In this document: one piece after another, positions 12,901 through 26,005 of the stretch
Layout of the letters: every line of letters starts with the position of its first letter
How positions within the stretch are numbered: position 1 is the stretch's first letter
Origin: Orbilia blumenaviensis
Lineage: Eukaryota; Ascomycota; Orbiliomycetes; Orbiliales; Orbiliaceae
NCBI GenBank assembly: GCA_036872755.1
Contig: JAVHNS010000003.1
Span: forward strand, 1,922,001 to 1,986,000
Reading direction: 5' to 3'
DNA length: 64,000 bases
Translations under genes and position numbers: made by a program
The notes under the pieces: model-generated
Databases searched by the model: none
Seen by the model: the letters and a program-made list of their open reading frames with translations, nothing else
Told to the model about the DNA's origin: nothing

Positions 12901-14730
12901 CCAATACTATTGTCCCAGATATGCTCTCACACATTGCAGTGCAGTTCACTGGAGACGAATGAATCGCAAAGTCTCCATCCCCGGAAGGTTTTTCTCCTGC
13001 CAACTACTCAATATCGAAACTAGGACATAGACACCATGCGTAGAGGCACAGGATTCAGCCGAAGCCGAAGCCATCGGTTTTTTTACCAGTTGCGTGGCAT
13101 TATAAACTAAGATCGAACCAAATCCCGTCAGAACCGTGAAAAGTTCTTAGGGTCACACACCATGCAACCAAAACCCCCAATTTAGTCTGGTTACAGACTG
13201 CAGTCAACTGGGTCCATTTTTGCAAAACAGAGGAAGAATCTGCGCGTGTTGCACAGATCATGCATGGGCCAGGCCAGGCTCTGTTAGCCATCCTTGTGGC
13301 CTCGAACTTAGCTTAGATGAGTGGTTGAAAGTCCATGTGACCTCCCTCGTATATACCCCTCTATTGATTGTCCCAAGGCCCGAATGCGCTCGTTTTCCGG
13401 TCTATTAACGTATGGTGGGGCATGGATATCAGACGGCTCGCCCTTCAATTTCATAGCCAACGGCGGCCGTTGCGAGAATTTGTGTTCTGTTGGAGATTTC
13501 ATTGGCTCCGGTGTGAGCGTTCGTTCTTTCGCGAATTCGTGTAAGCCGGCTGATACCGGACACCTCAGCTATAAGTGATATTGTGTAACGGAAGGACACA
13601 GACAATGTCTAGAGTTGCATGCAAATTTCTGTTAACATCTTACGGGTCTCAACAACCATCATCTCGATGGAGTTGCTCGCCTTCTCCAGGATTTTCATGG
13701 TTGGTCGAGGGAATGTGGTAAGTTCCAAATCTGGGTATAACCAGTATATTACTATTGCCCTTGTGTTACCCCAAAACGGCCTGCGCAAAGATAAGGTGGA
13801 AGTGGAAATGAAACGAGGCTGGGGGCAACATGAATGGAGCTCTCACGGCTTTGATACTGTCATAAATATTATTGTTATTATAGTCACAAATTGGTACCAT
13901 TTTTGATATGCGGAACGGTAATATGTTGTGTAAGAATAGATGCATGGAAGTTTCGAATTCGTATTCGCTTGTACGGAGTACAGTGATTATATTCCAAAAA
14001 AGAGTTTTTTGTCTACCTTAAGATTCCGCGACCTTCTAACAGCTGTTCAAGGAAATTCGTACAGAAAGAATAATGTAAGATAAAATGCCGGTAGAAAAAA
14101 AAAAAAGGATGACGGATTAAAATAAATACTAAAGGATAATGCAGTAAGGATACGCGCACCCAGGATATAAAACTTCGCAAGGAAAAAAGGTAAACGAACA
14201 ACAGGAGACCATGGATCCATGGAAGAAAGAACAGAAGCGAAAAAAAACAATGATAACCACCGATTAGAAAGAAAACCGAAAGGAAATGTATATCGCTCCC
14301 TGATTCGTGGTATATTCTAGCCAAAGAAAAGTATAGTAAAAAAGAACCGTTCAAAAAGTCAAAATCCCTCCGTCTATGCATGATGTTGTTAGCCTATTAA
14401 AAAAAATTCAAAATCAAAAAGCAAAAGAGTTCGTAGTTTATGAGAAAAGGAATAATGCAGCGCTCCCAAATGATAAGATCCGACAAGAAAATGAAAAGTA
14501 ATGCCATGCCAAAACAGATTTCGAACACCTAGCGCGATGAGATCCATGAACAAGAAGAATCGTTAGTACAAAACGAAAAAGAATAAGTGGCGAGTCGTGT
14601 CAAGCCAAGGTGAAACTGGGGCTGAACGAAAGAAATTTCGAAAATATTGGCGCCGTGACTGTCATTGGATGATAATTGCGATTTGTGGAACCGTCCGTGT
14701 AAGCAAGTTCAGGGTTCGAAGATTGCTCGC
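9969..14730. other. Intergenic interval between regulator and GH3 gene
   Basis: No gene found. The first 700 bp are very T/pyrimidine-rich and include three exact copies plus a part copy of TTCCTA at 10263-10284, as expected of 3' untranslated or low-complexity sequence. The rest holds only short motif-free open frames on both strands. The last 700 bp, downstream of the minus-strand beta-glucosidase stop, are A-rich on the plus strand, fitting a 3' untranslated region of that gene. Confidence 0.6.
10263..10284. repeat. TTCCTA microsatellite
   Basis: Three exact tandem TTCCTA hexamers followed by TTCC, inside a long pyrimidine-rich tract downstream of the first regulator gene. It is a simple-sequence repeat with no evident function. 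Confidence 0.8.
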
Positions 14731-17627
14731 TCATTTTATCCATTGCATACCACTCATTATGCTAAAGATGGCAGATCCTCGGAGATCTCGCGAGTTGGCT
14801 GCAGCGAAGACTTCAAACTCCGCATTTTCGTCTACCACCCACTTCTTGACCTTCTCGTTGAAGTAGCCAAGTGCATATTTGTCGAGCTTGTATTGCACAG
14901 TCTTCGTCTCTCCAGGCTCCAGCGCCACTTTTGCGAAACCTTTCAATTCTCGTACCGGCCGAGGAAGACCAGGCTTCGAAATCTGTGAAACATAAAACTG
15001 TACAGCCTCCTTGCCAGAGCGATATCCTGTATTCGTTACGTCGACTGATACCGTAACGTCCCTATGTGGGCTGAATATCGGGCTGGAAACTCTGACGTTG
15101 TTATATTCAAAGGTTGTATATGAAAGTCCAAAACCGAAAGGGAAAAGAGGCTCAATATGAGCTTTGTCGTAATGGCGGTAGCCAAGCCAGATGCCTTCGC
15201 CATAGAAGACTTGGTCATTCTCGCCGGGGAAGTTATGATATGTAGGGGTGTCCTCCAATCTTTTCGGGAATGTCACTGGGAGCTTTCCGTTGGGATTGGT
15301 CAGACCAGTGAGGACGTCAAACAGGGCGTTTCCGAGTTCTTGTCCTTGGTACCAAGCCTATTAAACATTAGCTTACTGCAAGTATGAGATAGCACTTGTT
15401 GGGATATTTACCTGTAAAACTGTGGACGCTTCGTCAATCCACGGCATGGTAATTGGAGACCCGGATTGGTTTACAATAATAGTGTTTGGGTTAGTTTTGA
15501 GGATTTCTGAGATAAGCTTGTTCTGCTCCCCAGGTAGATCCATTGATTTCATATCGTAGGCTTCGCTTTCCCACTCCACGTTCTTGCCAACAACCATGAC
15601 GACCACGTCAGACTCCCTTGCAAGCTGGACAGCCTCATCCATGAGATCGGTTTGGACTTCCTCCATAAAGCCAACTCTGGCACCATCCATGACTTCTTCC
15701 CTGTAGAGTTCTGCAAAGTACTCAACTGGGATAGGGTCCATCTCCCTTGAGATCCCCTCTACTACAAGAGTATAGGTCTTCCCGGCTTCCATATACATAC
15801 TGAACCTTTGTTCCGGCGATGCATATGCCATGAAGAGTTCGGATCTCTCCGAGTCCTTTGTCCGGCCCCAGAGTGAGATAATTTCAACACCATCTACCAA
15901 CATGCGGGAAGGCCCGCAGCTGCCCAAACTGAAAGTGTGGTTTCCAGTGGTATTAGGTGTGATCAGGCCAGTAGCACGGTACGAGTACCTCTTCCCAGGA
16001 GTAAACGACTTGGGGATATTATCGTAGCATGTAAGCATGGATGTCTTGCGGTGAGAACTGGCAGCAGCCACGCCACTCAATGTTGTGTTGCCAAACAATT
16101 CCATGAAGAGTCCGTGCTGTCCATTTACAGGCGAGACACAAGTTTCGGGAACCAATGGTACCCACTTGTTTGACAAACAACCCGGCGCATGCTTCACTGT
16201 CACTAGACCCGGGGCCAGCAAGCTTGCGTTTTCAACGAAGGAGTCGTAGGGAGTGGTTCGATAGTGAGGATTCAAGTTCGCTGACCCTCCGCCGGCGGCA
16301 ACAGACGCTCTGGAGTTCGGTCCGATGAATGCCACCTGGAGGCCTGGTTCCAATCTTAGAGGAAGGAGGTTGTCAGTGTTCTTGAGGAGAACAATGCCAT
16401 CTGCGGCTGCCATTCGAAGGAAATTTCGGTGTGTGACTCTGTCGATAGCCTCTTCGGAACCTTCAATCCAATCAGGACATAGATGCTTTCCAGTTTTAAA
16501 AACCTATAAATTACAAATATTGCATTAGTACCAGACTAGACCTGCAATGCAGGACAGTTATCCTTACCAGCTCGAGGACCCTCTTTGCACTTTTTTCGAT
16601 GGTTCGTTCTTTAAGGTGGCCCAGGCGAACAGCATCGAGTAGCTTTTGGCCGCGTTTCCTTGCAGGACCTGGCATTTCCAGATCCATACCAGCCTCCAAA
16701 CTTGGGACGATACTATTTGTTCCAAACCAATCACTGATAACCAGACCGTCATAGCCCCACTCATCACGCAGAATCCCTTGAAGCAACCTCTTATTATTAC
16801 TAGCGTATGTTCCATTGATCTTTGAATAACTCGTCATAAGAGTCCAGGGATTAGCCTCTCGTATGGCGATTTGGAAAGGTACTAAGTGCATTTCACGAAG
16901 GGCACGTTCTGGGATATGTTGGTTTAAGATAAATCGACGGGTCTCTTGGTCGTTGGCTACGAAATGCTTGATGCTAGTGGCTATGCCATGTGACTGAATT
17001 GCTCTAATATAGGCAGCTGCAAGCTTGCCTCCGAGGAAAGGGTCGTCTCCAGAGAAAGATTCGAAATTCCGACCTCCCAAGGGTGATCGGTGAAGGCATA
17101 CTATGACGGTGGGTGAGGTGTCAGTAAACTACAGTGCATTGGATTCATCTACCTAACTACACGAACATATCTCGATATTTTAAACAGAAGCGAGAAAGGA
17201 AGGGGGGGAGTACCTGTAGGTGCAAGAAGCACATCTGCTTTCTTATCTTCAACTTCTGTGGCTAATAGATGACCAATGCCTTCAACAATATCAGTATCAA
17301 AAGTTGCGGCTAAGGACACAGCACTTGGTGTTAAAGCGGCGGTAGTCCCATCTGTTACAGTGCTACCACGCACACCAACAGGCCCGTCTGTCGTCTACTC
17401 AAATTACATATCAACAGATTAGTTCACCGATGCTACGAAAAAAAATATACCAATATATTATTGATATATATTGAAGTCGAACATACCTTGAGGGCAGGGA
17501 TGCCAACGCGAGGTATGGGTGTTGTCCGCCAAACATCGGCACCAGAAAGCAGTGATATCTTCTCTTCAAGAGTAAGCCTCTTGACCATCTGCTCCGCCCA
17601 TGTCTTCGAATCTAAAATCAGCTGCAT
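14731..17627 (-). CDS. GH3 beta-glucosidase with PA14 insert, intracellular type
   Basis: Family GH3 enzyme, expected to release glucose from cellobiose or other beta-glucosides. Five exons, transcribed right to left: 17627-17487, 17394-17214, 17100-16568, 16503-15412, 15357-14731, giving 857 residues. The N-terminal (beta/alpha)8 domain carries the conserved PLGGRNFES, KHFVAN and ISDWFG motifs; the nucleophile aspartate is about residue 231. A PA14 lectin-like insert lies around 413-560, the second GH3 domain has KNTDNLLPL and a WYQGQE-type motif, and a fibronectin-III-like domain with FGFGLSYTTF closes the protein. Length and order match fungal intracellular PA14-GH3 enzymes. No signal peptide is present, so it probably acts on imported cello-oligosaccharides. 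It is a paralogue of the GH3 gene at 32782-35478, with four introns against two. The third intron (15358-15411) is only 54 bp. Confidence in family and exon structure is high; substrate range is inferred. Confidence 0.94.
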
Positions 17628-20600
17628 TTTGACAAAGGAATTAAAGGAATGAACAAGATAGAATTAGAAAGAAAAAAAAATTGGAAGTGAAAGAAGAATG
17701 TTATTCTGTCATAGGAGCAATTGGGAAAAATTTTGGACAAAAGGGAAGGGTCAGCTCGAGGTAATATATGTAGAGACCGTTTGCGGAACGTTCAGTGCTG
17801 TGCAGCCAGACCTCAGTTATCCCCCACACGATGGGCTTGTCAGGAGAGATGGGGCCACGATATGAAAGGGCATTTCTCAGGAAAAAGGAAATAAGAACTC
17901 AAAGTTTCATAATAACAGAAAAAAGATAGTACTAAAAATTGTGTGAGAGAGTGCACTGCAAGCTTACTTTACTGTTGAAGCAAGGAGAGCTTACAATGAC
18001 GAAGAGGTTGTGCTACGGCCTGACCCAGTCGGGCCCATCGCAAAGGCTAGGATGCACATCCCCCGGAGCAACCTCGACCAGTGTTCCTGGCCAAAGACGT
18101 CGCAAGGCTTTTGAAAAAGAAAGCACGGAGCCAGCTCCACTGGGGTTAGAGCAACGAGAGTAGGGAAAGTAACCCCATGCGAATCGAATTGGTCCAAGAT
18201 GTGGTTAATTTCAAATTGATTGAAAGCCAATGATATCGAGCTATCCTCATCAAAGGTTTTCTGTTAGCTGCTACGGCCGGAAACTGCTCAAGCGGGATAA
18301 GGTTGGGTTGAGCTGTGCAGCGTTAGGACAGAGATGGTGGGCTGTCTTTTTGATACAACCTGGTCAACGGTTTTTTCAGTCCGCCACCGATCAGGGTCAA
18401 GACACCCGGAACAGTAGCCGTTGACGCGTGCTCTGTTCTACCGATTCCGCGGTGTGAAGAGCACCCACAAGCTAGACCGTTGCCACCATTGGATTGGAAC
18501 CTTAACAACAGCCTACTAACGCCTGGGGCAAGCAATTAAAGCCAATCTATGGTTCCATGGCGTTTTCCAGTCCCCTTCCCAAAGATACGGGCCTAATTTC
18601 TTCTTCCCTGGTTCAGGGAGAAGAAAAGATTAAAAACTTCCTCAGATTCAGCAGCGTATTAACTGACGATCTAAGTTAACTAAGATCTGCCTCAAACACT
18701 TTCGAATCAGATTGGCTAATTGAGGTTAGATCTCCTTATTCAGTCTGATTCTCGTCTCCGTCTATTGTCATGATTCGTAGACACACCCAGCGTCGCGAGC
18801 TCACATGCCGGCGCTTGCCAGGACCGGCATTGAAAATGTCTCCGGGTGAACTCATCCTCCCGAACAGCCCAGTTCCGTTGCCGGTAGACGGTTGGAAAAG
18901 AAAACAGGCCGCAGAACAATGCAGTAATACCAGCCGAGGGAGCCCATCTGTGCCTGGCGGAGACCTTGTTATTAATGTCAATCAATGGTATGCTTTTTAG
19001 TGAAGTCTCACAAAAGTTTTTTCTTTTCTCTGATGAGCGGTTCCTCACTAATAGAGCAACAAAAAAGGTTCAGCGGTTTCAAAAGAAGAACCTTACCGAA
19101 TCCATAAGAACGGTAGCGTATCCCGTTGGCTGGAATCGTGGAAGAAGAAAGGAAAATTGGCCTCGCAACCGAGTCCAAGGTTCGATCCTTGTTCGGCTTC
19201 TTCTGAATGAAGCCAAGTTTTCCAGTGGATGTCGACGTCTTGCTTTTTCCGTTCGGCCCGTTCATTCAACCTCTCAACTACATACAATCAAATGCAACCG
19301 AGTCTTTCCATTAGCTGAATTGCTTGGGGAATGGCGCCGCAAACCGCAAATGGATCTACCTTTCAGCTGGTTCGATTCTGGTGGGTTGATCCAGAGCGCA
19401 GCAAAATTTCGGAATAGAATCTCGCGATAAGCCCCAAATCGTTTAGCTTAGGACACCAGCCGAGGGGTAAGTTTTGGCGTCCGCCATTCTTTTCTCCGGG
19501 TGTAATAAGATTCGATGATATCAGCTGAGCTCGGATGCCTGCACCATGCTGTGCCATCAGCGTGGGCTCATACAAGAGGGTACCTATCACAGCTGTTGCA
19601 AAGACCGAAACTGCAACTGTTGTCGTAAAAACTAGACCCAGATCGTTTCGCATCGAAAGATGGCTTAGTTGGACCCATATGTTAGTTCTGTTTACCCATT
19701 GCATTTCACAGATATCCCCACCGCACAAGTTGCTAGCCTTTTTTTTTTTTCCCACGTGGAGATTATGGAGTCCAGCGCCCCCGAGCAGGCATGTTTTTTA
19801 GCTTCATGCAAACCGGCTCCAACGCCCGAAATCGAATCTTCTTTTGCATCGATGTCGTTTTTAGTTGGACTGACAGGGCTTTTGCGTTGGCTCTAGGCCA
19901 GCCGGTGGTCCAGCGTCTAAGCGGTATGGGGTTTGAAGTTGGGCCAGTGGACACTATACGAGGGCAGGAAATGCAAAGCATGGTTGTCATCCCCAACATC
20001 CAGCATAAGGATTATGATCATCTGACCAACCTGCGGCATGTACGTAAGGTATGTACGTAGTACATATGTGCGTGTGTATTTAGTATATAGTTGCTCAAAT
20101 TATAATGGCATATGTGAAGCCTTCATGCAATGGATATACATCGTCGCCAACTGGCGCAATTAGCATGGGAAAAGATGAGTCAATTGGGCAAATGAAAACT
20201 GTCAGACCTGCAGGCTGCTTCTCGTCCGAACTCATTCTCTATTTAAAGAATGTTGAAGCAGTGAGATGATGTAATGGGCGGGTGAATTATGCACAAAATG
20301 TAGAAGTCGGGCGCCTGTATGCACGCCCCGCCATCGAGAAGGGGATCGTATAGTTTGGGCTATCGATTTCTCTCCGCCCGTCGGTCGTACAACCCCCGCG
20401 GATACGGCTTTGTCTAGAATTTCTAGCTATCACAAGACGGGCCACTCATGATCAATTGCGAGCTTGAGCTTGAAATGCGATAAGTGATTTTGGCTCCCCT
20501 TACATCCGGCCAGGAGCTATTGATCAAATAGCGCTATCCTCTCCTCGCTCGAAAAAAGGGGTGCGCAAGGACTGGACACTACTTTTTGAGCCCTTTGTCG

Positions 20601-23600
20601 TTCCCTTTCACGGATCCAAGTGCAAAAGCTCAGGCTTCGTGTTGAGTTCTATCTAATGCAGGATATACTGGAGTTGACGAACTACCGAGGTCTGGGCCGA
20701 ACGTGGCACAGACTCTAACGTGATATCGCATTGAAGGGGCGGATGTCTCCATCCTCGTCGTTTTTTTATTTTATTTTTTTCTGCTTGGGGTTTGTTTTTA
20801 TTGTTACAGCTCAAACATGCAGCCTTCCAGAAGCAATGCAAAAGGCCTGGGGGACAGCTGCATCTTGCCCGATCGGATTATTCAGTCGGTTATCGTGGAT
20901 ATTCTTGCGGAAAATTCGAAGCGCCTGAAATAGATTCATAAGCGAAAACGGGGACTCCTTGTCGCCTCACCTCCAAAAAGTAATCACACATGCAGCTTGG
21001 AAACCTTAGATACCGCATTCAAAACGAGGCTCAACACCGGTCGCACTCGGAAACCGCGAAAAAAGGCGTTGAAGAGAGAGGATATTCAGACGGGCTCTGC
21101 AGTCTTACCGCATATATGCATATATGCATGGGGGATGCTGAGGTTGGGTCTCAACGAGTCGACAACATGCAGTGGGCTTGTATCCTAAATAAATTAATAC
21201 GAGAAATATGCATTGGTGTTCCCGCGTTCTCCACTTTCGAAATTTCAACCATTGCCATCGTCGATGCTGGGCGGGAACAGCAAAATGGCAACGTCGAAAT
21301 GTCGTGACCTTGCTCGTTTTTTGATCTGATGTTGAAAAAAGATGCCTTGTCAGAGGTATCCTATTGGACGAATGCTAAAGATCCTTCTGCAGTCTGCATG
21401 CAAGCGTGAAATTGATCATCTGAATATTTTTCTCTTCGCGACGACATTTCCTCTACATTACGATCCCAGCCGATACACCAAAATTGAAAAATATCAAGAG
21501 GAAGGATCGGTATTCGGACCCAACGTTGGCGAAAATAGGCCACAATCGCCCGCAGCCTGCATATATTTCAAATGGCAGCTCATCCAATCCCATATTTTTA
21601 CGCTCCGCCATCATGTCAAGGCATTACCCACGGCACGGTATCTTCACATAGCTATAGTATATGTATGTAAGTTCTCACGTCTGTATGTGTGCGCCCTTCA
21701 TGCGTGCTTTCCTGGTTGACCGTTTGGTCTCGGTACAAGCTTCCACGGTTCGCGGACGTGACCGCACTGCGAGCGGCAATCAGGGATTATTTTCCTGGGC
21801 AGGCTGCATTTGCATTCAACCCCTCAACGATTGGCAGCCATAAAAAAAATGTGGCCTGCCAGCGCTCCCCACATGTACATGTTCGGGATCGAAATCCAGG
21901 AAACTGCATCAAGTCCAGCCTGGCTCCTCTAGTTAGATCACTGGATTGGCTGGCTAACGATCATATTGTGTCGACAGGGCGCCACAGCTGAAGCATGTCA
22001 AGCATGGGTATACAATTATTGTTTTTTCTTGAATCTGTATGTCTTAAATCCGAGGATTTGACCGGACCGGCAAGGCATGCATCGCTTCTAATTGCTAAAG
22101 TCTTTGGCATCATTATGTTGCAAAGGGCACTACGGTGATGTGAGAGTGGTCAACCTAGCATAACGAGTTCTCGTCCAAGTTCTTGTCGTTCGAGCTCTCG
22201 CGTGAGCTTCGGAAAGCATCCGGTCGAGGTCAATTGCTCAAAAATGGTTCACAGGAAGAGGGAGTCTAGAGCGAGAGAGAGAAAGGGCCGGGCACTTGAG
22301 TCCTCGAAATCAAGGTTCACCGGGAGAGAATCCCTTGAACCCACAATCCCTCCGAAGTGACTCCGTTTCATCCTACTCCCCAATATGTCGTTGATCGTCG
22401 TGATCGTGTTCTAAGATAGCTCATATACGAGATCTCGTAGGGTTTGGCAAATCGTGGAAGCCAGGAAGGTGATCCGCTTCCCTACCTTGTGCGACCTCGA
22501 AAAACCTTCTGGTAAGTGACACTATGACAGAAAGCTTCGAATCCTCTTTACCACACAACGCAGGACTGAGGGGGTGCACATGTCTCATGACGACGCTGCG
22601 CACCCACGCCGGATGCCTCTTGCAGGCTTGTCGCGGCCTACCGTTTGAACATTCCTCGGATGCAACGCTCTCCAACCGCGAGGGGTTGACAGCCTTCTCA
22701 TATGCCGGAAACCTTTTTTTTCCTGGTCTGACAGCTCCAGAGCTCTAGCTGTAGTTAACGCCCCTAAACACCCCCCTATGTGAGCTGGCGAGATTAGGAC
22801 TCGCCACTTATGGTGACATGACATAGAGAAGTTGTGATAAATGAAAACGAAAAAAATAAAATAAAAGAGGGCTCCATCCCTTCTGGCCCGTATCCCCCAT
22901 CCAATCACAGGATAGGGATGCTTCCACCTGTCTTTAAATTCATTGACTGCAAGGGAATGTCTTTGTGTAACACGAAATCGAATTGGCTCCCATTCCTCCG
23001 CGACGCATGCGACCACATATTGCCTTATACTCGCATCAACATGTGCACGTCCTCACCTCGGATGCCAGCCCGATGCTTCCCAACGTTAAACTTCGGATTG
23101 ATTACCTTTATTGATTCGAAATATTTTCACCCCACCTTGCTTCCTGCAAGCCCCGCCGGGAAGTAGTTGGAAATTGCCAAAAACGGACGAGATCTCATGT
23201 CGTCCAATAGAGTGTCCTAGGCCCCATCTTGTCCTCGCTTCATGGGTAAAGTCCCACTGTGCGCTTTACGAATAATCCTGACAAATCGTATTCCTTCCCG
23301 AAGACCGGCTATATTGGTAGGGTAGTGCTTATTCCGGCATTCCTTTCAATTCAAATGCGTACATAGAAATATTTGGTAGCCGTCGATGGCTAGCTATCGG
23401 CGGTTATATCGAGATACAGCCTCACTGCAGTCGGAATCCGGAAATGACCGTTTTCGAGACCTGATCTAGAGCCGGAGTTAGGCAACAAAAGGGATCCGTA
23501 TGCGATATATTAATCGGCTCTTGTAGCATGATGTATCGGCATGAGTACAAAACGGCCGACCGGAAGGAAAACCGGCTTTGTGGATACTCGTAGACACATT

Positions 23601-24207
23601 TCCACATCGTCATATCTAGGACAAATCAGTTGGCAAGGTTGCAACTTGTCATATTGTGATATCAAAGACAAGAGAGCAGCTCTGGGCGGATGCCTGAGGA
23701 TACATTTCTGGTTCGTTCGGCCCGCAGCCGGCTTTGCTTGTCTGGCGATCGGACAATATCGGCCTACTCTACTATAATCTGGAGATGAATTAATTGAAGA
23801 AAATGAATATTAAGTGCCTGTTATTAGGTACCTGTTTACAAGTTACTATTCTAGGATTGAGTTTTCCAGATAAAAAAAGAAAAGAGAGAAAGAGAGAACC
23901 TCTTGAAATGGGTGGCGATTCCAACCACAATCTCAGAACATAACTCCACCCAACAAAACGTGAAAGTTCGAACGAACACGAGCCATCGTCGGAACAACTA
24001 GGAAGACTTAGGCGAACGGAGAGCAGACAACAAAGGAAATCGTGATTAAGACCTGTGAGTAATTGAGAAACGATAACCATCCAATGATTTAACGCCACCT
24101 TGCATGAATAAAACCTGAAGAATTCTGCGAAAGCAAAATCCGATAACAAAAAAAAAAAAAAGGGAATGTGGAGTGGAAGGACTTCAGGGCTTTGGATAAG
24201 CACACAA
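17628..24207. other. 6.6-kb interval without recognisable genes
   Basis: No supportable gene. The first few hundred bases are the promoter of the minus-strand GH3 gene; a CCCCAC at 17822-17828 reads GTGGGG toward that gene and fits the SYGGRG consensus of the carbon repressor CreA, though such short matches are common. A 16-bp perfect palindrome built from ATATGC units lies at 21111-21126. A T tract lies near 19739-19750. The stretch next to the flotillin stop is A-rich on the plus strand and probably its 3' untranslated region. Remaining open frames have no domains and overlap on opposite strands. Confidence 0.55.
21111..21126. repeat. 16-bp perfect palindrome (CATATATGCATATATG)
   Basis: CATATATGCATATATG equals its own reverse complement and is also two tandem GCATATAT-type units. 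It sits in a gene-free interval; it could be a dyad binding site or simple sequence, with no neighbour to suggest a role. Confidence 0.8.
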
Positions 24208-26005
24208 TCACTTTTTTGGAGATTTTGGAGCAATTTGCTTCTCGGCTGGTCCACCATTAGTTTGGGGGACCTGAGCAATCCAGTTTGGTGGTCGAATTCC
24301 AGTTTGATCTTCAATGGTAGAGAACAGTGGTGGTAAAGTTTGAAAGAGATTGCGAATAACAGCTGTTGGGTCTCCGGAGCCACCTTCACCAGCTGGACCG
24401 GTGTTCCAAACATTGATTTTGGGCTGAAGGCCCTTGATTGCCTCGCCGTTTGCCCTGGCAAGTTCGCCGTAAGTGCCCTTCTCGAGCATCAAGTACTTGA
24501 GCAAAGCATCGCCGCCGCCCAAGGCTTGTCCCAGTTCCGCATAACCTTTTGCGAGGGCGCTAATACCTTCGGCCTCAAGTTTGCGTGTAATAAGGTTGGC
24601 TTGGGCTTCCTTCTCTCGAGCATAGTAGTTGGCTTCAGCTGCCCTGGTGGCCTGGAGATCTATTAATCAAATATAGGTAAGTATAGAGCCCATGACGGAT
24701 GGAACTATTATTGGTATGAAAAACTTACAAGCCGCCTCAACTTCCTTAGTCTTTTTGTACATAAGAGCATCTGCATCACGATTTTGGGTGTAGAACTTGG
24801 CATCAGCAGCTTCCTTCTCGGTTTCCCTCTTTGCCATAGCCTTGGCGACATCAGTAGCACGGAGTCTCTCGAGCTCGGTGGCTGCACGTTTAGCTTCAAC
24901 ATCCTTTTGGAGCTCAGCATCACGAGCCTCAGCAGCACGAGCGGCACTAATTTTGGCGAGCTTGATATCTCTATCCAACTCTGTTTGCTTGTTCGTGAAA
25001 TCAGCTTCAGCGGCAGCCTTTTCCTTCTTGCGTTCAGTTTCTCTAATGGACGTCTCGGCTTCGATCTTGGAGATCTGTTGCTTCGTGAGGCCCTGTTTTT
25101 CCTTCTCACCAATCTCACCCTTCATCCTCGCCTCAGCAACGTCAACCCTGGCGGTATTGATGGCTGACTCGTGAGCCTTTTGAGCGAGGGAGGAGAAGTA
25201 TTGGTTTCCAGGAGAGTCTTGCAATTCCTTGACGTTGGCATTGTAAATTTTGAGACCGAACTGAGAGAGTTCCTCCTGGACGTTCTGGATGACCTTTTGC
25301 TTGAAAATCTGGCGTTCTCTGAAGATTTCTTCCATGGTCAAGCCGGACACAATTACACGAGTTTCACCCTCAATGATACCCTTAACGATATCTTGGACAT
25401 GCGACTGGCCGGAGGCCTTGGTGTTGTCGCGGCCACCAGTGAGTAAAGTGGCATATTTGACGAGAGCGTGGAGATCATCTGAGGGACCAATTGTGAAGAC
25501 AGCTGGAAGAGCAAATGACAATTTCTCAATTGTCATTGCCTGCAGCTGTAAGCTGAAGTCGAAAGGTGTGATAGATATCCGTGTGACCTTTTGGAACGGG
25601 AGGACGAACGCCTTCTTTGCAATTTTAACGCCATCGATGCCTGCACCGGTTAAGGCCAGATATTGATTTGGCTGAACGGTAAACACTTAGTCAGCAACTT
25701 GATCCAATCGGACTTGATTTTTAACAAGACACCAGGCTAGAAAAATTATTATATTCAATTGACCTTAATGCAATTGAGCGCATCGTGAGTCCGACACGGC
25801 TGCAATTGCGTTGAGGTGTTGTATGCGGTAACCCAAAACGGAACCCGCAAAAAAACCGTTTTGGGAGATCGACGGATAGCCCCCGGATCGCACTGAGGGA
25901 ATCCCAGCAATGTGTCGGCCGCGTAACCGGCAACGGAAGGTATGGGCCCATAAGGACCAGCGTTGGAACACGGATACGTACCTCTGAGATATGATACCAC
26001 ATCAT
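24208..26005 (-). CDS. Flotillin-like SPFH/PHB membrane scaffold protein
   Basis: Predicted 472-residue fungal flotillin in three exons (26005-25982, 25671-24729, 24659-24208). Flotillins mark sterol-rich plasma-membrane microdomains and oligomerise on the cytoplasmic face. The N-terminus reads MMWYHISE joined to PNQYLALTGAGI, matching the start of fungal flotillins; the SPFH/PHB core follows (VFTIGPSDD, EGETRVIVSGLTMEEIF, SPGNQYFSSL), then a long Ala/Glu/Lys-rich heptad region rich in EA, the flotillin coiled coil (about residues 190-370), and a soluble tail. The first exon is only 24 bp and the first intron is 310 bp, far longer than others here; both ends obey GT-AG and the joined peptide fits the family, so I prefer this to a GTG start at 25686. 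Two adjacent ATG codons make the exact start uncertain by one residue. It is divergent from the BTB-like gene, 1.8 kb away. Confidence 0.93.

Noticed and set aside
19160..19210. tRNA-like string with GGTTCGATCC
   Set aside because: The flanking bases give a perfect stem only with a 6-base loop and no acceptor, D or anticodon arm can be built around it.
23790..24461. 223-codon minus-strand frame
   Set aside because: Overlaps the last flotillin exon in another frame and continues into A/T-rich 3' sequence; no motif.
24797..25174. Two plus-strand frames of 125-127 codons, Ser/Leu-rich
   Set aside because: Antisense shadows of the Ala/Glu/Lys coiled coil of flotillin.
25667..25686. GTG start for flotillin at 25686
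   Set aside because: Non-ATG start; the spliced 24-bp exon supplies the expected family N-terminus.
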